Notes: generated from the sequence alone by a model not told the origin. A DNA stretch of 64,000 bases from Hymenobacter ginkgonis (GCF_009755225.1 NZ_WQKZ01000005.1:124001-188000); one strand, 5' to 3'. Positions 36,527-46,450 are shown, counted from the first letter of the stretch. Numbers and translations: made by a program.

Positions 36527-36915
36527 GACCGATTCGCGCATGGTGGTTAGCCTTGCTGGCCCAGCGCTGCCCGCGTTGCCATATGGGGCCCTTGTTTTCG
36601 CATAGCACGTATAACTTAAGTAAGTTTACGGATATGCCGGAAAACTGCCCCGTTTGTGGGCAGCACTACGAGCCTGAACCTGGCTTTTACTGGGGGGCAA
36701 TGTATATCAGCTTCGGGTTTTCGGTGCCCATTGTGCTGCTGACTGGCGCTGTGCTCTACTGGCTGGCCGGCGACCCCGACACGTGGGTGTACGTAACCTG
36801 CGTGGCGATTATTATGCTGGTGCTTACGCCACCATCATTCCGCTATGCCCGTGCTGTGATGCTATATGCTTTTGGGGGCGTGCGTTTCGACCCAAGCTAT
36901 CTGAAGCATAAATAG
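36523..36915 (+). CDS. DUF983 zinc-ribbon membrane protein
   Basis: A 130-residue DUF983 protein. Two cysteine pairs near the N-terminus (CPRC in LLAQRCPRCHMGPLF and CPVC in ENCPVCGQHYEPEPGFYWG) form a zinc-ribbon-like unit, followed by two membrane helices (about 60-83 and 88-108). The GFYWGAMYISF motif is characteristic. Function is unknown; DUF983 genes often accompany oxidase genes. The start is taken as TTG 36523, overlapping the previous stop by four bases; no in-frame ATG exists before the first cysteine pair. Confidence 0.85.
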   Translation: MRPIRAWWLALLAQRCPRCHMGPLFSHSTYNLSKFTDMPENCPVCGQHYEPEPGFYWGAMYISFGFSVPIVLLTGAVLYWLAGDPDTWVYVTCVAIIMLVLTPPSFRYARAVMLYAFGGVRFDPSYLKHK

Positions 36916-36930
36916 GCCTTTGGCCTTAGC

Positions 36931-39900
36931 TTGCAGCTACCTAATCAGCATCCCTACCCCTTGTCAAGCAGTAACCTGCCGTTACTTTCCCCTCCTATCC
37001 GGCAGCGGCTGGTTGTTTATTGGCCGTGGGCGCTGCTGCTGCTGGCATTTTTGAGTTTTGGAGCCGCGCAGCTAGCCACTAGTTACACCCAGCTACCCAG
37101 CGATGGCCTGATGCGCCCCGATGCGGCGCGGCTGCAAGGCTTGGTGAACCAGGCTACCGCTACTGCTAGCCGCGAGGCTACATACATTGCCTTGAGGAGC
37201 CAGCCCCCCGCGACTCCCAATTTTGGCCAACTGCTGGCCCGAAGCTCGTTTCCCACGTTTGTGGCGGTGAATGGGCATCTGCTAGGCTGGTCGGCCTCTG
37301 GGCCCGAGCCTACCCCCTCTGACTTGGCTGACCCCGCTGCGGAGCGCTTGGTGCAGAATGCTTTAGGTGAGTTTTTAGTAGTGCGGCGCACTGTCGGGAC
37401 GGTCGCCGTGCTGGTTTATATTCCGCTGGCCCGCCACTACGGCATCAACAACCGTTACCTACGCGATGATGCCGAACCAGCCCTGCTTCAGGGCCTGGAA
37501 GTGCGCGTGCAAGCCCACCAAGTAGCCGCCGGTACTGCTGCTGGCTCCGTAGCAGCCTTAGTAGACTCGAAGGGAAGTTACTTGTTTTCGGTAGTGCAGC
37601 TGCCGGGTAATATATTGGGTAATAACGAGTTACCTTTATTATTTTTATTGCTGGGAGTGCTGAGCTACGTGGCCGCCTGGCTAGGCATTGCGCATCGTTG
37701 GTGGCGGCAGGGGCAAGGTGGGGCGGCCGTGGGAGCGCTGGTAGTGCCAATCGCGCTGTTGCGGCTGGTGCTGCTGTACTTGAGTCTTCCTTCTACGTGG
37801 GTAGAACTGCCGCTGTTTGACCCGCGTGTATATGCTGTATCGGGCTGGGCGCCTTCGCTAGGCGACTTACTATTAAACGGCTTGCTGGCTTTGCTGGCTG
37901 GTATAGGGGCTATGCTGCTGAGCCGCCACTATCGGCTGCCTAAGCGCGCTGCCCAGGCGGCGCCTGGCCGCTGGGGCTTGGGGGCTGGGCTGGCGTTTTT
38001 ATTGGTTTTGAGTGGGTTATATAGCTATTATGCCAGCACGTTCAACAACCGGCAGTTGTCGCTGGATATTACCCAGAGCATCCAGTTCAGCGGTTTTCGA
38101 CTAGTACTGATGCTGGCCGTGCTGCTGCACACCGCGGCCTTCGTGAGCAGCTTCGTAGTGCTGACGCAACTGCTGGCGCCCGACCTGCGCCGCCTGCGGC
38201 GCTACCGCGTAGTGCCGTGGCTGCTGGCGCTGCTAGCAGCTATCTTACTGCTAACGGGGGGGGTAAGGCAGCAGTCGCTGTTGGTGCTGCCGGGGTTGGC
38301 GTGCGCCTACCTGGCGCTGGTGCGGGGCGGCAGCCTCGACGAGCCGCAGTCGCAAGGGGGCCGGCAGTATTTGCTGCTCCTCTTGCTAGGGCTGTGCGCG
38401 GCAACGGGGGCGCTGGCTTTGTATGAACAATTCGACCGGCAGCTATTGTCTGACAAACAAAAAATAGCAAGCAATCTATTAATAGACAATGACCTGCAAG
38501 GAGAGTTTCTCCTAGGTCAGCGGTTGCACTTGCTCGCGGCTGACCCTTCAATTGCGCGGCAATTGCAGAACGCGCCAGTGCGCACCGACGTGCTACGCCG
38601 CCGCATTTCTCGGCAGTACCTGCGCGACTACTTTGATAAGTACGAAGAAGATATCGATTTTTTTGACCCTGCTGGCAATCCCATTCCGAATGACGAAGGG
38701 GATACCTTGACGTTCAACCAGGCCCGAGACCGGCTTACGCGCCTTGCCACCACTACCGACCAAGCGGGCGTGTACCTGTTAAAATCGGACAATTCATTTA
38801 ACTCCCGGCGCTACGCGGTGGTGGTGACGGTGATAGCCCCGCCGCGCGCGGGCATTGGGCCACCCGCCCCGGCAGGCACTATTTTGCTGATGCTTAGCCT
38901 TAAAAAGCTGTCGAGCTACAGCGTACTGCCCGAACTGCTGGTCGACCAAAAGTTTTTTCAGCCGGGCCTGGCTACCGACCTCAGCTACGCGGGCTACGCC
39001 AAAGGCCGCCTCGCCTACAGCGAGGGTGACTTCGACTATGCCAACCGCCTACCCCCCGCGCTGCTCAAAGACCGCCGCCTCTATACCAACGGGTTGGTGA
39101 TTAGTGATTACCACCACTTAGGGGTGCGCGATTCGAGCGGGCGCGTGGTTATTGTTACCACCTCTACCTACTCTTTCGTCGATTGGCTGTCCAACTTCTC
39201 CTTCCAGCTAATCTTAAATGTGCTGGGCTGGTTGCTGGTCATTGGCGTGTACTTATTGCTGCGCCGCGGCGAGTGGGGTGTGCAGGTCAACTTCAGCGCC
39301 CGCATTCAGTTGCTGCTTAATATCGGCATCCTCATTCCGCTTTTGGTAGTGAGCCTAGCTACGGCCAGCCAGGTTATTTCGGGCTACCAGCGCGACTTGC
39401 GCCGCACATACGAGCGCCGCGGGCGCATTGCCCTCGAGAACTTGCTACGGCGGCGCGAGCTGCTGGCCGATACCACGGCCCGCCCGGCCCTCACGGCGCT
39501 GGCTGGCAACGTAGCCTCGCTCACCGAAACCGACCTCAACCTCTACGATACCAAGGGTATGCTGCTGGTCAGCTCGCAGCCGCTTATCTTCGAGGCGGGG
39601 CTGCTGGGGCCGCTACTGAACCCCCAGGCCATTGCCGACTTGCACGAGCGTGGCCTAAGCCGCACGCTACTTACCGAGCGGGCGGGCACGCTCTCGTTTC
39701 AGTCCTTGTACTTGCCGGTGCGCGAGACGGGTAGCAGCACCGGGCCGTTACTGGGCTACGTGGGTATTCCGTTTTTTGACTCGCAGAAGGAGTTGGATAG
39801 CAAGCTGACCGAGTTGTTTACGACCATCCTGAACATCTTCACGCTCATGTTCTTGGTGTTTCTGGGGCTGGCTTTCGTGGCCACGCGCCAGCTTACGGCA

Positions 39901-40749
39901 CCCCTCAAGCTCTTGACCCAGCGCCTGATGCGCACTACCCTCACCGGTGAGAACGAGCTACTCGACTACCGGTCTTCCGACGATGAGATTGGCCTGCTGG
40001 TGCGCGAGTATAATACGATGCTGCACAAGTTGGAGGCTAGCAAGCGCGAGCTGGCTACGCAGGAAAAAGAAGCTGCTTGGCGCGAAATGGCCCGCCAGGT
40101 AGCCCACGAAATTAAGAATCCGCTCACACCCATGAAGCTGAGCCTCCAGTACTTGCAAAAGGCCATCAACGAGCGCCGGCCCAATGCGGAGGAGCTCATT
40201 GGGCGCATCTCGCAAACGCTGATTACCCAGATTGATGTGCTTAGCGACATTGCTACCTCGTTCAGCACCTTTACCAACCTGCCCACCATGCGGCCCGTGC
40301 GCCTCGATTTAGTGGCCGTGCTGCGGCACTGCGCCGACTTGTTTCGGGAGAGCGACGGGGCCGAAAATGGCGAGCTACGCCTGGCCCTACCCCCCGATGG
40401 CACCTACACCGTCTTTGCCGATGAAAGCCTGCTGGTGCGCACCTTCAACAACCTGCTGCTCAACGCCAAGCAAGCTGTGCCAGCTGGGCGGCCCCCTTTT
40501 CAAGAAGTGGGCGTGCAAGCCAGTGGGGTAGATAAAGTGTTGATAACCATTGCCGACAACGGAGCCGGCATTGCCGAAGGCGCACGCGATAAAATCTTCA
40601 TGCCCAACTTTACCACCAAGGCTACCGGCTCGGGCATTGGGCTGGCCGTGGCCCGGCGCGGCATCGAGAGTGCGGGCGGCCGCATTTGGTTTGAGACGGA
40701 GGAGGGGGTAGGGACGACTTTCTTTATTGAGCTGCCGCTAGCGGGGTAG
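36931..40749 (+). CDS. very large multi-pass sensor histidine kinase, NtrY-like
   Basis: A 1272-residue histidine kinase. The start is uncertain: the first in-frame ATG lies after the first helix, so TTG 36931 or a nearby start is used. Residues 1-780 contain ten or more hydrophobic segments in blocks (about 25-45, 220-450, 475-495, 755-775) separated by two long extracytoplasmic stretches. Then come a helix (about 960-985), a HAMP-like region (RQLTAPLKLLTQRL) and a HisKA domain with the phospho-acceptor in AHEIKNPLTPMKLSL (His about 1060). The ATPase domain has N box NNLLLNAKQAV, G1 ADNGAGI and G2 TGSGIGLAVARRGIE. No receiver domain or response regulator is adjacent. The signal is unknown. 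Confidence 0.88.
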   Translation: MQLPNQHPYPLSSSNLPLLSPPIRQRLVVYWPWALLLLAFLSFGAAQLATSYTQLPSDGLMRPDAARLQGLVNQATATASREATYIALRSQPPATPNFGQLLARSSFPTFVAVNGHLLGWSASGPEPTPSDLADPAAERLVQNALGEFLVVRRTVGTVAVLVYIPLARHYGINNRYLRDDAEPALLQGLEVRVQAHQVAAGTAAGSVAALVDSKGSYLFSVVQLPGNILGNNELPLLFLLLGVLSYVAAWLGIAHRWWRQGQGGAAVGALVVPIALLRLVLLYLSLPSTWVELPLFDPRVYAVSGWAPSLGDLLLNGLLALLAGIGAMLLSRHYRLPKRAAQAAPGRWGLGAGLAFLLVLSGLYSYYASTFNNRQLSLDITQSIQFSGFRLVLMLAVLLHTAAFVSSFVVLTQLLAPDLRRLRRYRVVPWLLALLAAILLLTGGVRQQSLLVLPGLACAYLALVRGGSLDEPQSQGGRQYLLLLLLGLCAATGALALYEQFDRQLLSDKQKIASNLLIDNDLQGEFLLGQRLHLLAADPSIARQLQNAPVRTDVLRRRISRQYLRDYFDKYEEDIDFFDPAGNPIPNDEGDTLTFNQARDRLTRLATTTDQAGVYLLKSDNSFNSRRYAVVVTVIAPPRAGIGPPAPAGTILLMLSLKKLSSYSVLPELLVDQKFFQPGLATDLSYAGYAKGRLAYSEGDFDYANRLPPALLKDRRLYTNGLVISDYHHLGVRDSSGRVVIVTTSTYSFVDWLSNFSFQLILNVLGWLLVIGVYLLLRRGEWGVQVNFSARIQLLLNIGILIPLLVVSLATASQVISGYQRDLRRTYERRGRIALENLLRRRELLADTTARPALTALAGNVASLTETDLNLYDTKGMLLVSSQPLIFEAGLLGPLLNPQAIADLHERGLSRTLLTERAGTLSFQSLYLPVRETGSSTGPLLGYVGIPFFDSQKELDSKLTELFTTILNIFTLMFLVFLGLAFVATRQLTAPLKLLTQRLMRTTLTGENELLDYRSSDDEIGLLVREYNTMLHKLEASKRELATQEKEAAWREMARQVAHEIKNPLTPMKLSLQYLQKAINERRPNAEELIGRISQTLITQIDVLSDIATSFSTFTNLPTMRPVRLDLVAVLRHCADLFRESDGAENGELRLALPPDGTYTVFADESLLVRTFNNLLLNAKQAVPAGRPPFQEVGVQASGVDKVLITIADNGAGIAEGARDKIFMPNFTTKATGSGIGLAVARRGIESAGGRIWFETEEGVGTTFFIELPLAG

Positions 40750-40810
40750 CCGCAGGCACCAAATTGGACTTTCGCAGCGTTGTGCCCCGGCTACTGCCGA
40801 ACTTTACGCT

Positions 40811-43800
40811 ATGACCCTTCGCTACCATTTGTGCTTCCCTTTAGTGGGCCTGCTCGTGGCAGCGTTGTTTTTTCTGAGTACGGCCGCTTGGGCGCAGCAA
40901 CCGGGCCAGGGCACGGCCCTACCCCCGCCGCCGGTGCCCACCCTGCCCGCGCCGACCAAAGCGGCCGCAGCTGCCGAAGTGGCGCCGCCTAGCAACCGGC
41001 GCTGCCGCTACCTGCGCCTGGCGCCCGGCCGCGATACCACCAGCTTTGCCCTTACCGACACGCTCACGATTGTGCCGGCCTCGGTGTCGGCCGATGGGCG
41101 CTCGGTGGCTTACGATGCGCGCACCGACCGCTACCAGCTGGTGCGGCTCGCCCCGCGCGATAGCAGCGGCGCCCCGCTGCCCGACTCGGTGCTACTCTGC
41201 TACCGGGTGCTGCCTATGCAGCTGCTGCGGGCCCGCTTTCGGCGCCCGCGTGGGCTGATGGACAGCATTGACTTCCGCGACAGGCGAATGCTGACGGTGG
41301 AGGATTTTTCGCAGCAGGAGCAGATTCTGAGCACGCCGGGCATTAGTAAAACGGGCAATTTGTCGCGCGGAATTTCCTTTGGCAATACCCAGAACGTGTT
41401 TGTCAATTCGGCCCTTAACCTCCAGTTAGAGGGTAGGCTCACGGAAAATATTCGCCTCACAGCGGCCATTTCGGACCAGAACGTGCCGTTCCAGCCCGAG
41501 GGAAATACGCAGACGCTCCAGCAGTTCGACAAAATCTACATTACCCTTACTGGCCCGCAGTGGAACCTGACGGCCGGCGACGTGGTGCTGCGCAACAAGC
41601 CCGACTACTTCTTGCGCTACTACAAAAACATTCAGGGCGCGGCTGTGGAGGCCAACCTGGGCGCGCCCGGCCCGCAGCCGCTGCAAGCCGGTGCCACCAA
41701 CAATAGCGTGAGCAACGCGCCGCCCTCGTCGTTCACGACCTACACCAACGGCGTGACCAACAACAGCGCGGCGCCCACTGGCAACACCCAGCCCACCCTA
41801 GCCCTACCCACCGCCGCGGTGCCCGGCGGCGGGCAGGTGCAGGCAGCGCCCAGCGCGCCGCCCACCGGCACGGGCGCCGTAACGGTGCTCGACAAGTTGG
41901 GCCAGGTTCGCTCCTCGACGCTCATTGCGGGCGGCGTGGCCAAAGGCAAGTTTGCCAGCATCGACTTGGCGCCGCTCGAAAACGTGCAGGGCCCGTATCG
42001 CCTCACCGGCCCCAATGGCGAGCAGTTTATCATTGTGCTAGCCGGTTCGGAGCGCGTGTACATCGATGGGCGGCTGCAAACGCGGGGCTTCGACTACGAC
42101 TACACCATCGACTATAACCTAGCCGAAATCACGTTTTCGCCCCGCCACCTCATTACCACCAATACCCGGCTCAAGGTCGATTTTGAGTATTCGGACCTCA
42201 ACTACGCCCGCTCGCTCTACACCGTCAGCCACTACCAGCAAGTGGGCAAGCTGAACGTGCGGGGCAATTTCTACCAAGAATCTGACAACCCCGACAACGC
42301 GGCCAACCTCACGCTATCGGGCACCGACTTGCAGACGCTGCGCGCCGCCGGCAACGTGTCGCAGGTGCAGGTGCCCGCCTCGCGCAGCGACTCTACGGGG
42401 TTCAACCGCACGGTGGTGCAGTACCACCGCGTGCCGCGTCTCAACACCACTACCGGGCAGCGCGAGTACGTGTTTGAGTATGCCACCGACTCGCTCAGCG
42501 GCGTGTATACCATTCGTTTCACCGACGTGGGTGCCGGCCTCGGCGACTACGCCCTGAGTACCACCAATGCCAATACCAACGGCCGGGTGTACGACTACGT
42601 GGGCGCCGGGCAGGGGCGCTACCGGGCCATTCGCATTCTCCCTACCCCCTTGCTCAAGCAAATGGTGTCGGGCGGGGCTACCTACCAAATTGACCCCACC
42701 GCCTCGGTGTTTGTGGACGTGGCCAGCTCCCAGATTCAGCGCAACCGCTTCGCCCTAGGCACCGAGGACAAGGGCGGAGCCATGCGCCTGGGCTACACCG
42801 TGCAAGACCGCGCCTTGCCCAGCTGGGCGCCCGCCGCGCTGCAAAAATACCGCCTGCGTTCGGCACTCGATTACGAGTACACGGCCCCCAAATTTGCGCC
42901 CATTGACCGCTACCGCGACATCGAATTTGACCGCAACTGGAGCACCGTGAGCACGGCCAACGCCACGGCCACCGACCCGCGCGAGGACAATATTCTCAAC
43001 TTCGCCGTGGGCCTCACCCGCGATGCCAACCACGCCATCAACTATCGCCTGAGCCGGCGCTACCGCCCGGGCGAGGTCAACGGCTTGCAGCACTGGGTAG
43101 ATGTGGCCCAGCAGGTGGGGCGCGTGGAGCTGCGCGGCGCATTCTTCTTGCTGAACTCGCAGGCCGGGCGCTACCACTCCGACTGGGCCCGCGGCGAGCT
43201 GAACGTGCGCTACGGAGGGGGTAGGCTTATTCCGGGCTACACCTACAAGTTTGATAAAAACAAGGTGGTATCGCCGCAGGGCGATACCATTCGCTCGGCT
43301 AACTACTTCGACGAGCACACCTTGTACCTGCAAAGCCCCGATACCGGCCGCACCCGCTACAACCTCAGCTACAGCTACCGGCGCGACCGCACGCCCACCG
43401 CCGAGCAGAACAACCTGGAGGTGCACAGCGAATCGCAGACCTGGCAGGGCAACGTCACGACCCGCCTCAGCAAATACCAGGACTTACGCATCATTGCCAG
43501 TTACCGCGACCTTAACCTGGTAAGCAACCCCGACAGCGCCCACCAACGCAACATTTTGGGCAAAATTGACCACACGCTGGGTTTGCTCCAAAACCAAATT
43601 CGCTCCGAACTGACATATAGTGTGCAAACCGGCCGCGAGCTGCGCCGCGACTACTCCTTCGTGGCCGTGCCCGCCGGCCAGGGCACCCACTACTATTCCG
43701 ACGTGAACGGCGACGGCGTGCAGCAGAAAGACGAGTTTTTTGAGGCGCAAACCTCTGACGCCCAGTACCGCACATACATCAAGGTGTATTTGCCCACCGC

Positions 43801-44692
43801 CGACTACATCACTGCTTATCAGAGCCGCCTCAGCTACCGCCTTACCGTGGCCGCGCCGCGCGGCTGGCGCGATGCCGGTGGCTGGCAGGCAGCGCTGGCG
43901 CGGTTTTCTAGCGTCAGCAGCATCACCGTGGACCGCCGCACCACGAGCCCCGGCCTGCTCTCGCGTATTAGTCCGTTCAGCTTCAACAAGGAAGATGATA
44001 AGCTGTTAGCTTTTAATCAATTGATTCGCAATACACTGTACTTCAACCGGGCCAATCCCATTTTCGGCGCCGAACTAACGGTGCAGCAAACCCAGCAGAA
44101 AACCTTGCTCACCCAGGGCTTCGACCTGCGCAACCTTAACACCCAGAGCCTGTTGCTACGCCGCACATTGGCGCAGTCGTTCACGGGGCGCCTCACCACG
44201 GCCCGCGACATTCGGGAGGCCCAAACCGACTACAACCTCGCTACCACTAGCCTCAGCGGCCGCAATTATAAATTGCTCATTTACACGGTGCAGCCCGAAA
44301 TTAGCTACCAGCCCAGCCCCTCGTTTCGCCTCACTGGCTCGCTGCTGCACACGAGCAAGCAAAACATCCTGCCTACCCGCGACGCCGACATCAACGCCAC
44401 GTTCGACGACTTGGGCCTCGAAACTCGTCTCAGCCAGGTGAGCAAGCGCACCGTTACGGCAGCTACCCACGTCACCCGGGTAGCCTTCCCCAGCGACCCC
44501 AGCCTGCTAAATTCCGTGGTGGGCCTCGAAATACTGCAGGCCCTGCGCCCCGGCACCAACTACACCTGGAACCTGAACATTGAGCAGCGCCTCGCCAATG
44601 GCTTGAATATCAACGTAGCGTATGATGGCCGCAAGGCCAACGGGGTAGGAGTAGTGCACACCGGCCGCATGCAGGTGGCGGTGCTGTTTTAA
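40811..44692 (+). CDS. large outer-membrane beta-barrel protein, SprA-like
   Basis: A 1293-residue exported protein. A signal peptide ends near AWAQ (about residue 30), and the protein ends in Phe (AVLF), the usual last residue of outer-membrane barrels. From about residue 180 it resembles the N-terminal part of the gliding and type 9 secretion protein SprA: RGISFGNTQNVFVNSALNLQ, then AAISDQNVPFQPEGNTQTLQQFD and FIIVLAGSERVYIDGRLQTRG. It is about half the usual SprA length, so it is a related smaller barrel rather than SprA itself. A Pro/Ala/Asn-rich linker lies at about 290-360. The rest is alternating aromatic/polar strands. It starts 61 bases after the histidine kinase gene, on the same strand. 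Confidence 0.78.
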   Translation: MTLRYHLCFPLVGLLVAALFFLSTAAWAQQPGQGTALPPPPVPTLPAPTKAAAAAEVAPPSNRRCRYLRLAPGRDTTSFALTDTLTIVPASVSADGRSVAYDARTDRYQLVRLAPRDSSGAPLPDSVLLCYRVLPMQLLRARFRRPRGLMDSIDFRDRRMLTVEDFSQQEQILSTPGISKTGNLSRGISFGNTQNVFVNSALNLQLEGRLTENIRLTAAISDQNVPFQPEGNTQTLQQFDKIYITLTGPQWNLTAGDVVLRNKPDYFLRYYKNIQGAAVEANLGAPGPQPLQAGATNNSVSNAPPSSFTTYTNGVTNNSAAPTGNTQPTLALPTAAVPGGGQVQAAPSAPPTGTGAVTVLDKLGQVRSSTLIAGGVAKGKFASIDLAPLENVQGPYRLTGPNGEQFIIVLAGSERVYIDGRLQTRGFDYDYTIDYNLAEITFSPRHLITTNTRLKVDFEYSDLNYARSLYTVSHYQQVGKLNVRGNFYQESDNPDNAANLTLSGTDLQTLRAAGNVSQVQVPASRSDSTGFNRTVVQYHRVPRLNTTTGQREYVFEYATDSLSGVYTIRFTDVGAGLGDYALSTTNANTNGRVYDYVGAGQGRYRAIRILPTPLLKQMVSGGATYQIDPTASVFVDVASSQIQRNRFALGTEDKGGAMRLGYTVQDRALPSWAPAALQKYRLRSALDYEYTAPKFAPIDRYRDIEFDRNWSTVSTANATATDPREDNILNFAVGLTRDANHAINYRLSRRYRPGEVNGLQHWVDVAQQVGRVELRGAFFLLNSQAGRYHSDWARGELNVRYGGGRLIPGYTYKFDKNKVVSPQGDTIRSANYFDEHTLYLQSPDTGRTRYNLSYSYRRDRTPTAEQNNLEVHSESQTWQGNVTTRLSKYQDLRIIASYRDLNLVSNPDSAHQRNILGKIDHTLGLLQNQIRSELTYSVQTGRELRRDYSFVAVPAGQGTHYYSDVNGDGVQQKDEFFEAQTSDAQYRTYIKVYLPTADYITAYQSRLSYRLTVAAPRGWRDAGGWQAALARFSSVSSITVDRRTTSPGLLSRISPFSFNKEDDKLLAFNQLIRNTLYFNRANPIFGAELTVQQTQQKTLLTQGFDLRNLNTQSLLLRRTLAQSFTGRLTTARDIREAQTDYNLATTSLSGRNYKLLIYTVQPEISYQPSPSFRLTGSLLHTSKQNILPTRDADINATFDDLGLETRLSQVSKRTVTAATHVTRVAFPSDPSLLNSVVGLEILQALRPGTNYTWNLNIEQRLANGLNINVAYDGRKANGVGVVHTGRMQVAVLF

Positions 44693-44698
44693 AAATAC

Positions 44699-44727
44699 GG
44701 GCGGATAAATTAGCAGAATATCCGCCC
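44699..44727 (+). terminator. hairpin after the outer-membrane protein gene
   Basis: Perfect nine-base stem GGGCGGATA / TATCCGCCC with an 11-base loop, six bases past the stop of the outer-membrane protein gene. No T-run follows, so termination may be weak. Confidence 0.55.
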
Positions 44728-44779
44728 CCGGCAGTAATTTGTTGACCCTTTTGCGCTGTTGGCGAAAGGCTTGCCGCAT

Positions 44780-46309
44780 ATGATTTCTTTCTTCCTCAAC
44801 GACCAGCCGGTGCACACGGCCGAGCCAGCCGCCAGCGCGCTGCTCGACTTCGTGCGCTACCACGAGCACCTGATGGGCACTAAAATTGGCTGCCGCGAAG
44901 GCGATTGCGGCGCCTGCACTGTGCTCGTGGGCGAGCTAGCCCCCGATGGCCAACGCATTGCCTACCAGAGCATGACGAGCTGCCTCACGCCACTGGGTAA
45001 TATGCACGGCAAGCACGTCGTCACGGTCGAAGGCATCAACCAAGCCAGCGGCCAGCTCACGCCGGTGCAGCAAGCCATTGTGGACCACAACGGGGCGCAG
45101 TGCGGCTTCTGCACGGTGGGCTTCGTGATGTCACTCACGGGCCACAGCCTAAGCGAAAAGCCCGCTACCGAGAAAAATACGCGCGCGGCCATTGACGGCA
45201 ACATTTGCCGGTGTACCGGCTACAAAGCCTTGGAACGCGCCGCTGCCACCCTCACCGCCGAGCTAGCCGAGCGCCCCAGCACCAACAGCGTGCAGTGGCT
45301 GAGCAACAAGCAGTTCGTGCCTGCTTATTTCGAAGCCATGCCCGGCCAGCTGGCCGCCCTGCGCGCCGAGGTAGCTCTGGCCGAAGCGCCCGCCGCTACG
45401 CAGGGCAACGGCCAATCGCCCAGCGGCGGCGCTGTTTCTACGTCGCCCAACGGCCATGCCCAAAGCCAAAATGGCCACGCCAATAGCCAGTTTGCCCACG
45501 CTACCCACCCGCTGCTGAGCGGTGGCACCGACTTGCTAGTGCAGCAGCTCGACACGCTGCGCGAGCAGCCTGTGCGCCTGCTGTTCGACCACGGGCCGCG
45601 CGGCATTCGCCACGAAGCGGGAGTAGGGCGGGTGGTGCTAGGCGCCGCTACTACCGCCAGCCACTTGCTAGAGTCGGAGCTGATGCGCGGCCTGCTACCC
45701 CGCCTGCCCGACTACCTCAAACTGGTGTCGAGCACGCCCATCCGCAACATGGGTACGGTGGCCGGCAACTTCATAAATGCCTCGCCTATTGGCGATTTAA
45801 CCATTTTGTTTCTAGCGTTAGGCGCGGAGGTCACGTTGGCCAATGCCGGTGGGGTAGGGCGCGCTTTGCCGCTAGCTGACCTCTACGTAGGCTACAAAAA
45901 GCTCGCAAAAACGGCCGACGAACAGGTGACCGAAGTCAGTTTCCCGGCGCCCCAGGCGGGCGACTTTTTTAATTTTGAGAAGGTATCGAAGCGCACTCAC
46001 CTCGACATTGCCAGCGTAAATACCGCCGCCTGGCTGCGTGTGGAGAACGGTGTCATTGCCGCTGCCCGCATCTCGGCCGGGGGGGTAGGGCCGGTGCCGC
46101 TGCTGCTGCGCCGCACCGGGGCATATTTAGTTGGCCGCGAGCTGAGCGCCGAAACGGTAGCCGGCGCGAATGAGGTAATGCAGGAAGAAATTAGCCCCAT
46201 TGGCGACGTGCGCGGCACGGCTGCTTATAAGCGGCTGCTGCTGCGGCAGTTGCTATTTGCGCATTTCCTGCGCTTCGCCCCCGAGATGACGCTAGCAGAA
46301 CTGATTTAA
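44780..46309 (+). CDS. xdhA: xanthine dehydrogenase small subunit (2Fe-2S and FAD)
   Basis: Electron-transfer subunit of bacterial xanthine dehydrogenase, which oxidises hypoxanthine and xanthine to urate. Started at ATG 44780 it has 509 residues. The plant-type [2Fe-2S] domain has GCREGDCGACTV (about 36-47) and a later Cys in SCLTPLG. The second cluster has CGFCTVGF and DGNICRCTGYKALE. The FAD domain shows LLSGGTDLLVQQ and IRNMGTVAGNFINASPIGDL. Between the iron-sulfur and FAD parts is an unusual linker of about 45 residues rich in Gly, Asn, Gln, Ser and His, with NGHA repeated (about 205-245). The large subunit follows after 141 bases that contain a REP-like repeat. Confidence 0.94.
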   Translation: MISFFLNDQPVHTAEPAASALLDFVRYHEHLMGTKIGCREGDCGACTVLVGELAPDGQRIAYQSMTSCLTPLGNMHGKHVVTVEGINQASGQLTPVQQAIVDHNGAQCGFCTVGFVMSLTGHSLSEKPATEKNTRAAIDGNICRCTGYKALERAAATLTAELAERPSTNSVQWLSNKQFVPAYFEAMPGQLAALRAEVALAEAPAATQGNGQSPSGGAVSTSPNGHAQSQNGHANSQFAHATHPLLSGGTDLLVQQLDTLREQPVRLLFDHGPRGIRHEAGVGRVVLGAATTASHLLESELMRGLLPRLPDYLKLVSSTPIRNMGTVAGNFINASPIGDLTILFLALGAEVTLANAGGVGRALPLADLYVGYKKLAKTADEQVTEVSFPAPQAGDFFNFEKVSKRTHLDIASVNTAAWLRVENGVIAAARISAGGVGPVPLLLRRTGAYLVGRELSAETVAGANEVMQEEISPIGDVRGTAAYKRLLLRQLLFAHFLRFAPEMTLAELI

Positions 46310-46325
46310 GGCAGTAAAAATTAAA

Positions 46326-46429
46326 AAGAACGTCATGCTGAGCTTGCCGAGGCAACTCGCGTGGGGTAGTAACATCAATCGTTCAACGATGCGTGCGAGC
46401 TGCTTCGGCAAGCTCAGCATGACGTTCTT
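46326..46429. repeat. REP-like long inverted repeat between xdhA and xdhB
   Basis: Left arm 46326-46354 (AAGAACGTCATGCTGAGCTT then GCCGAGGCA) pairs with 46401-46429 with a single mismatch; pairing extends inward through ACTCGC/GCGAG. A loop of about 30 bases contains GGGGTAG. It lies between the two structural genes of one enzyme. The core AAGAACGTCAT recurs at 48756. Confidence 0.85.
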
Positions 46430-46450
46430 ACGGTTATCAGCTAAGTAGCC

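Noticed and set aside
46326..46429. CRISPR-like repeat
   Set aside because: It is one inverted repeat, not a series of direct repeats with spacers.
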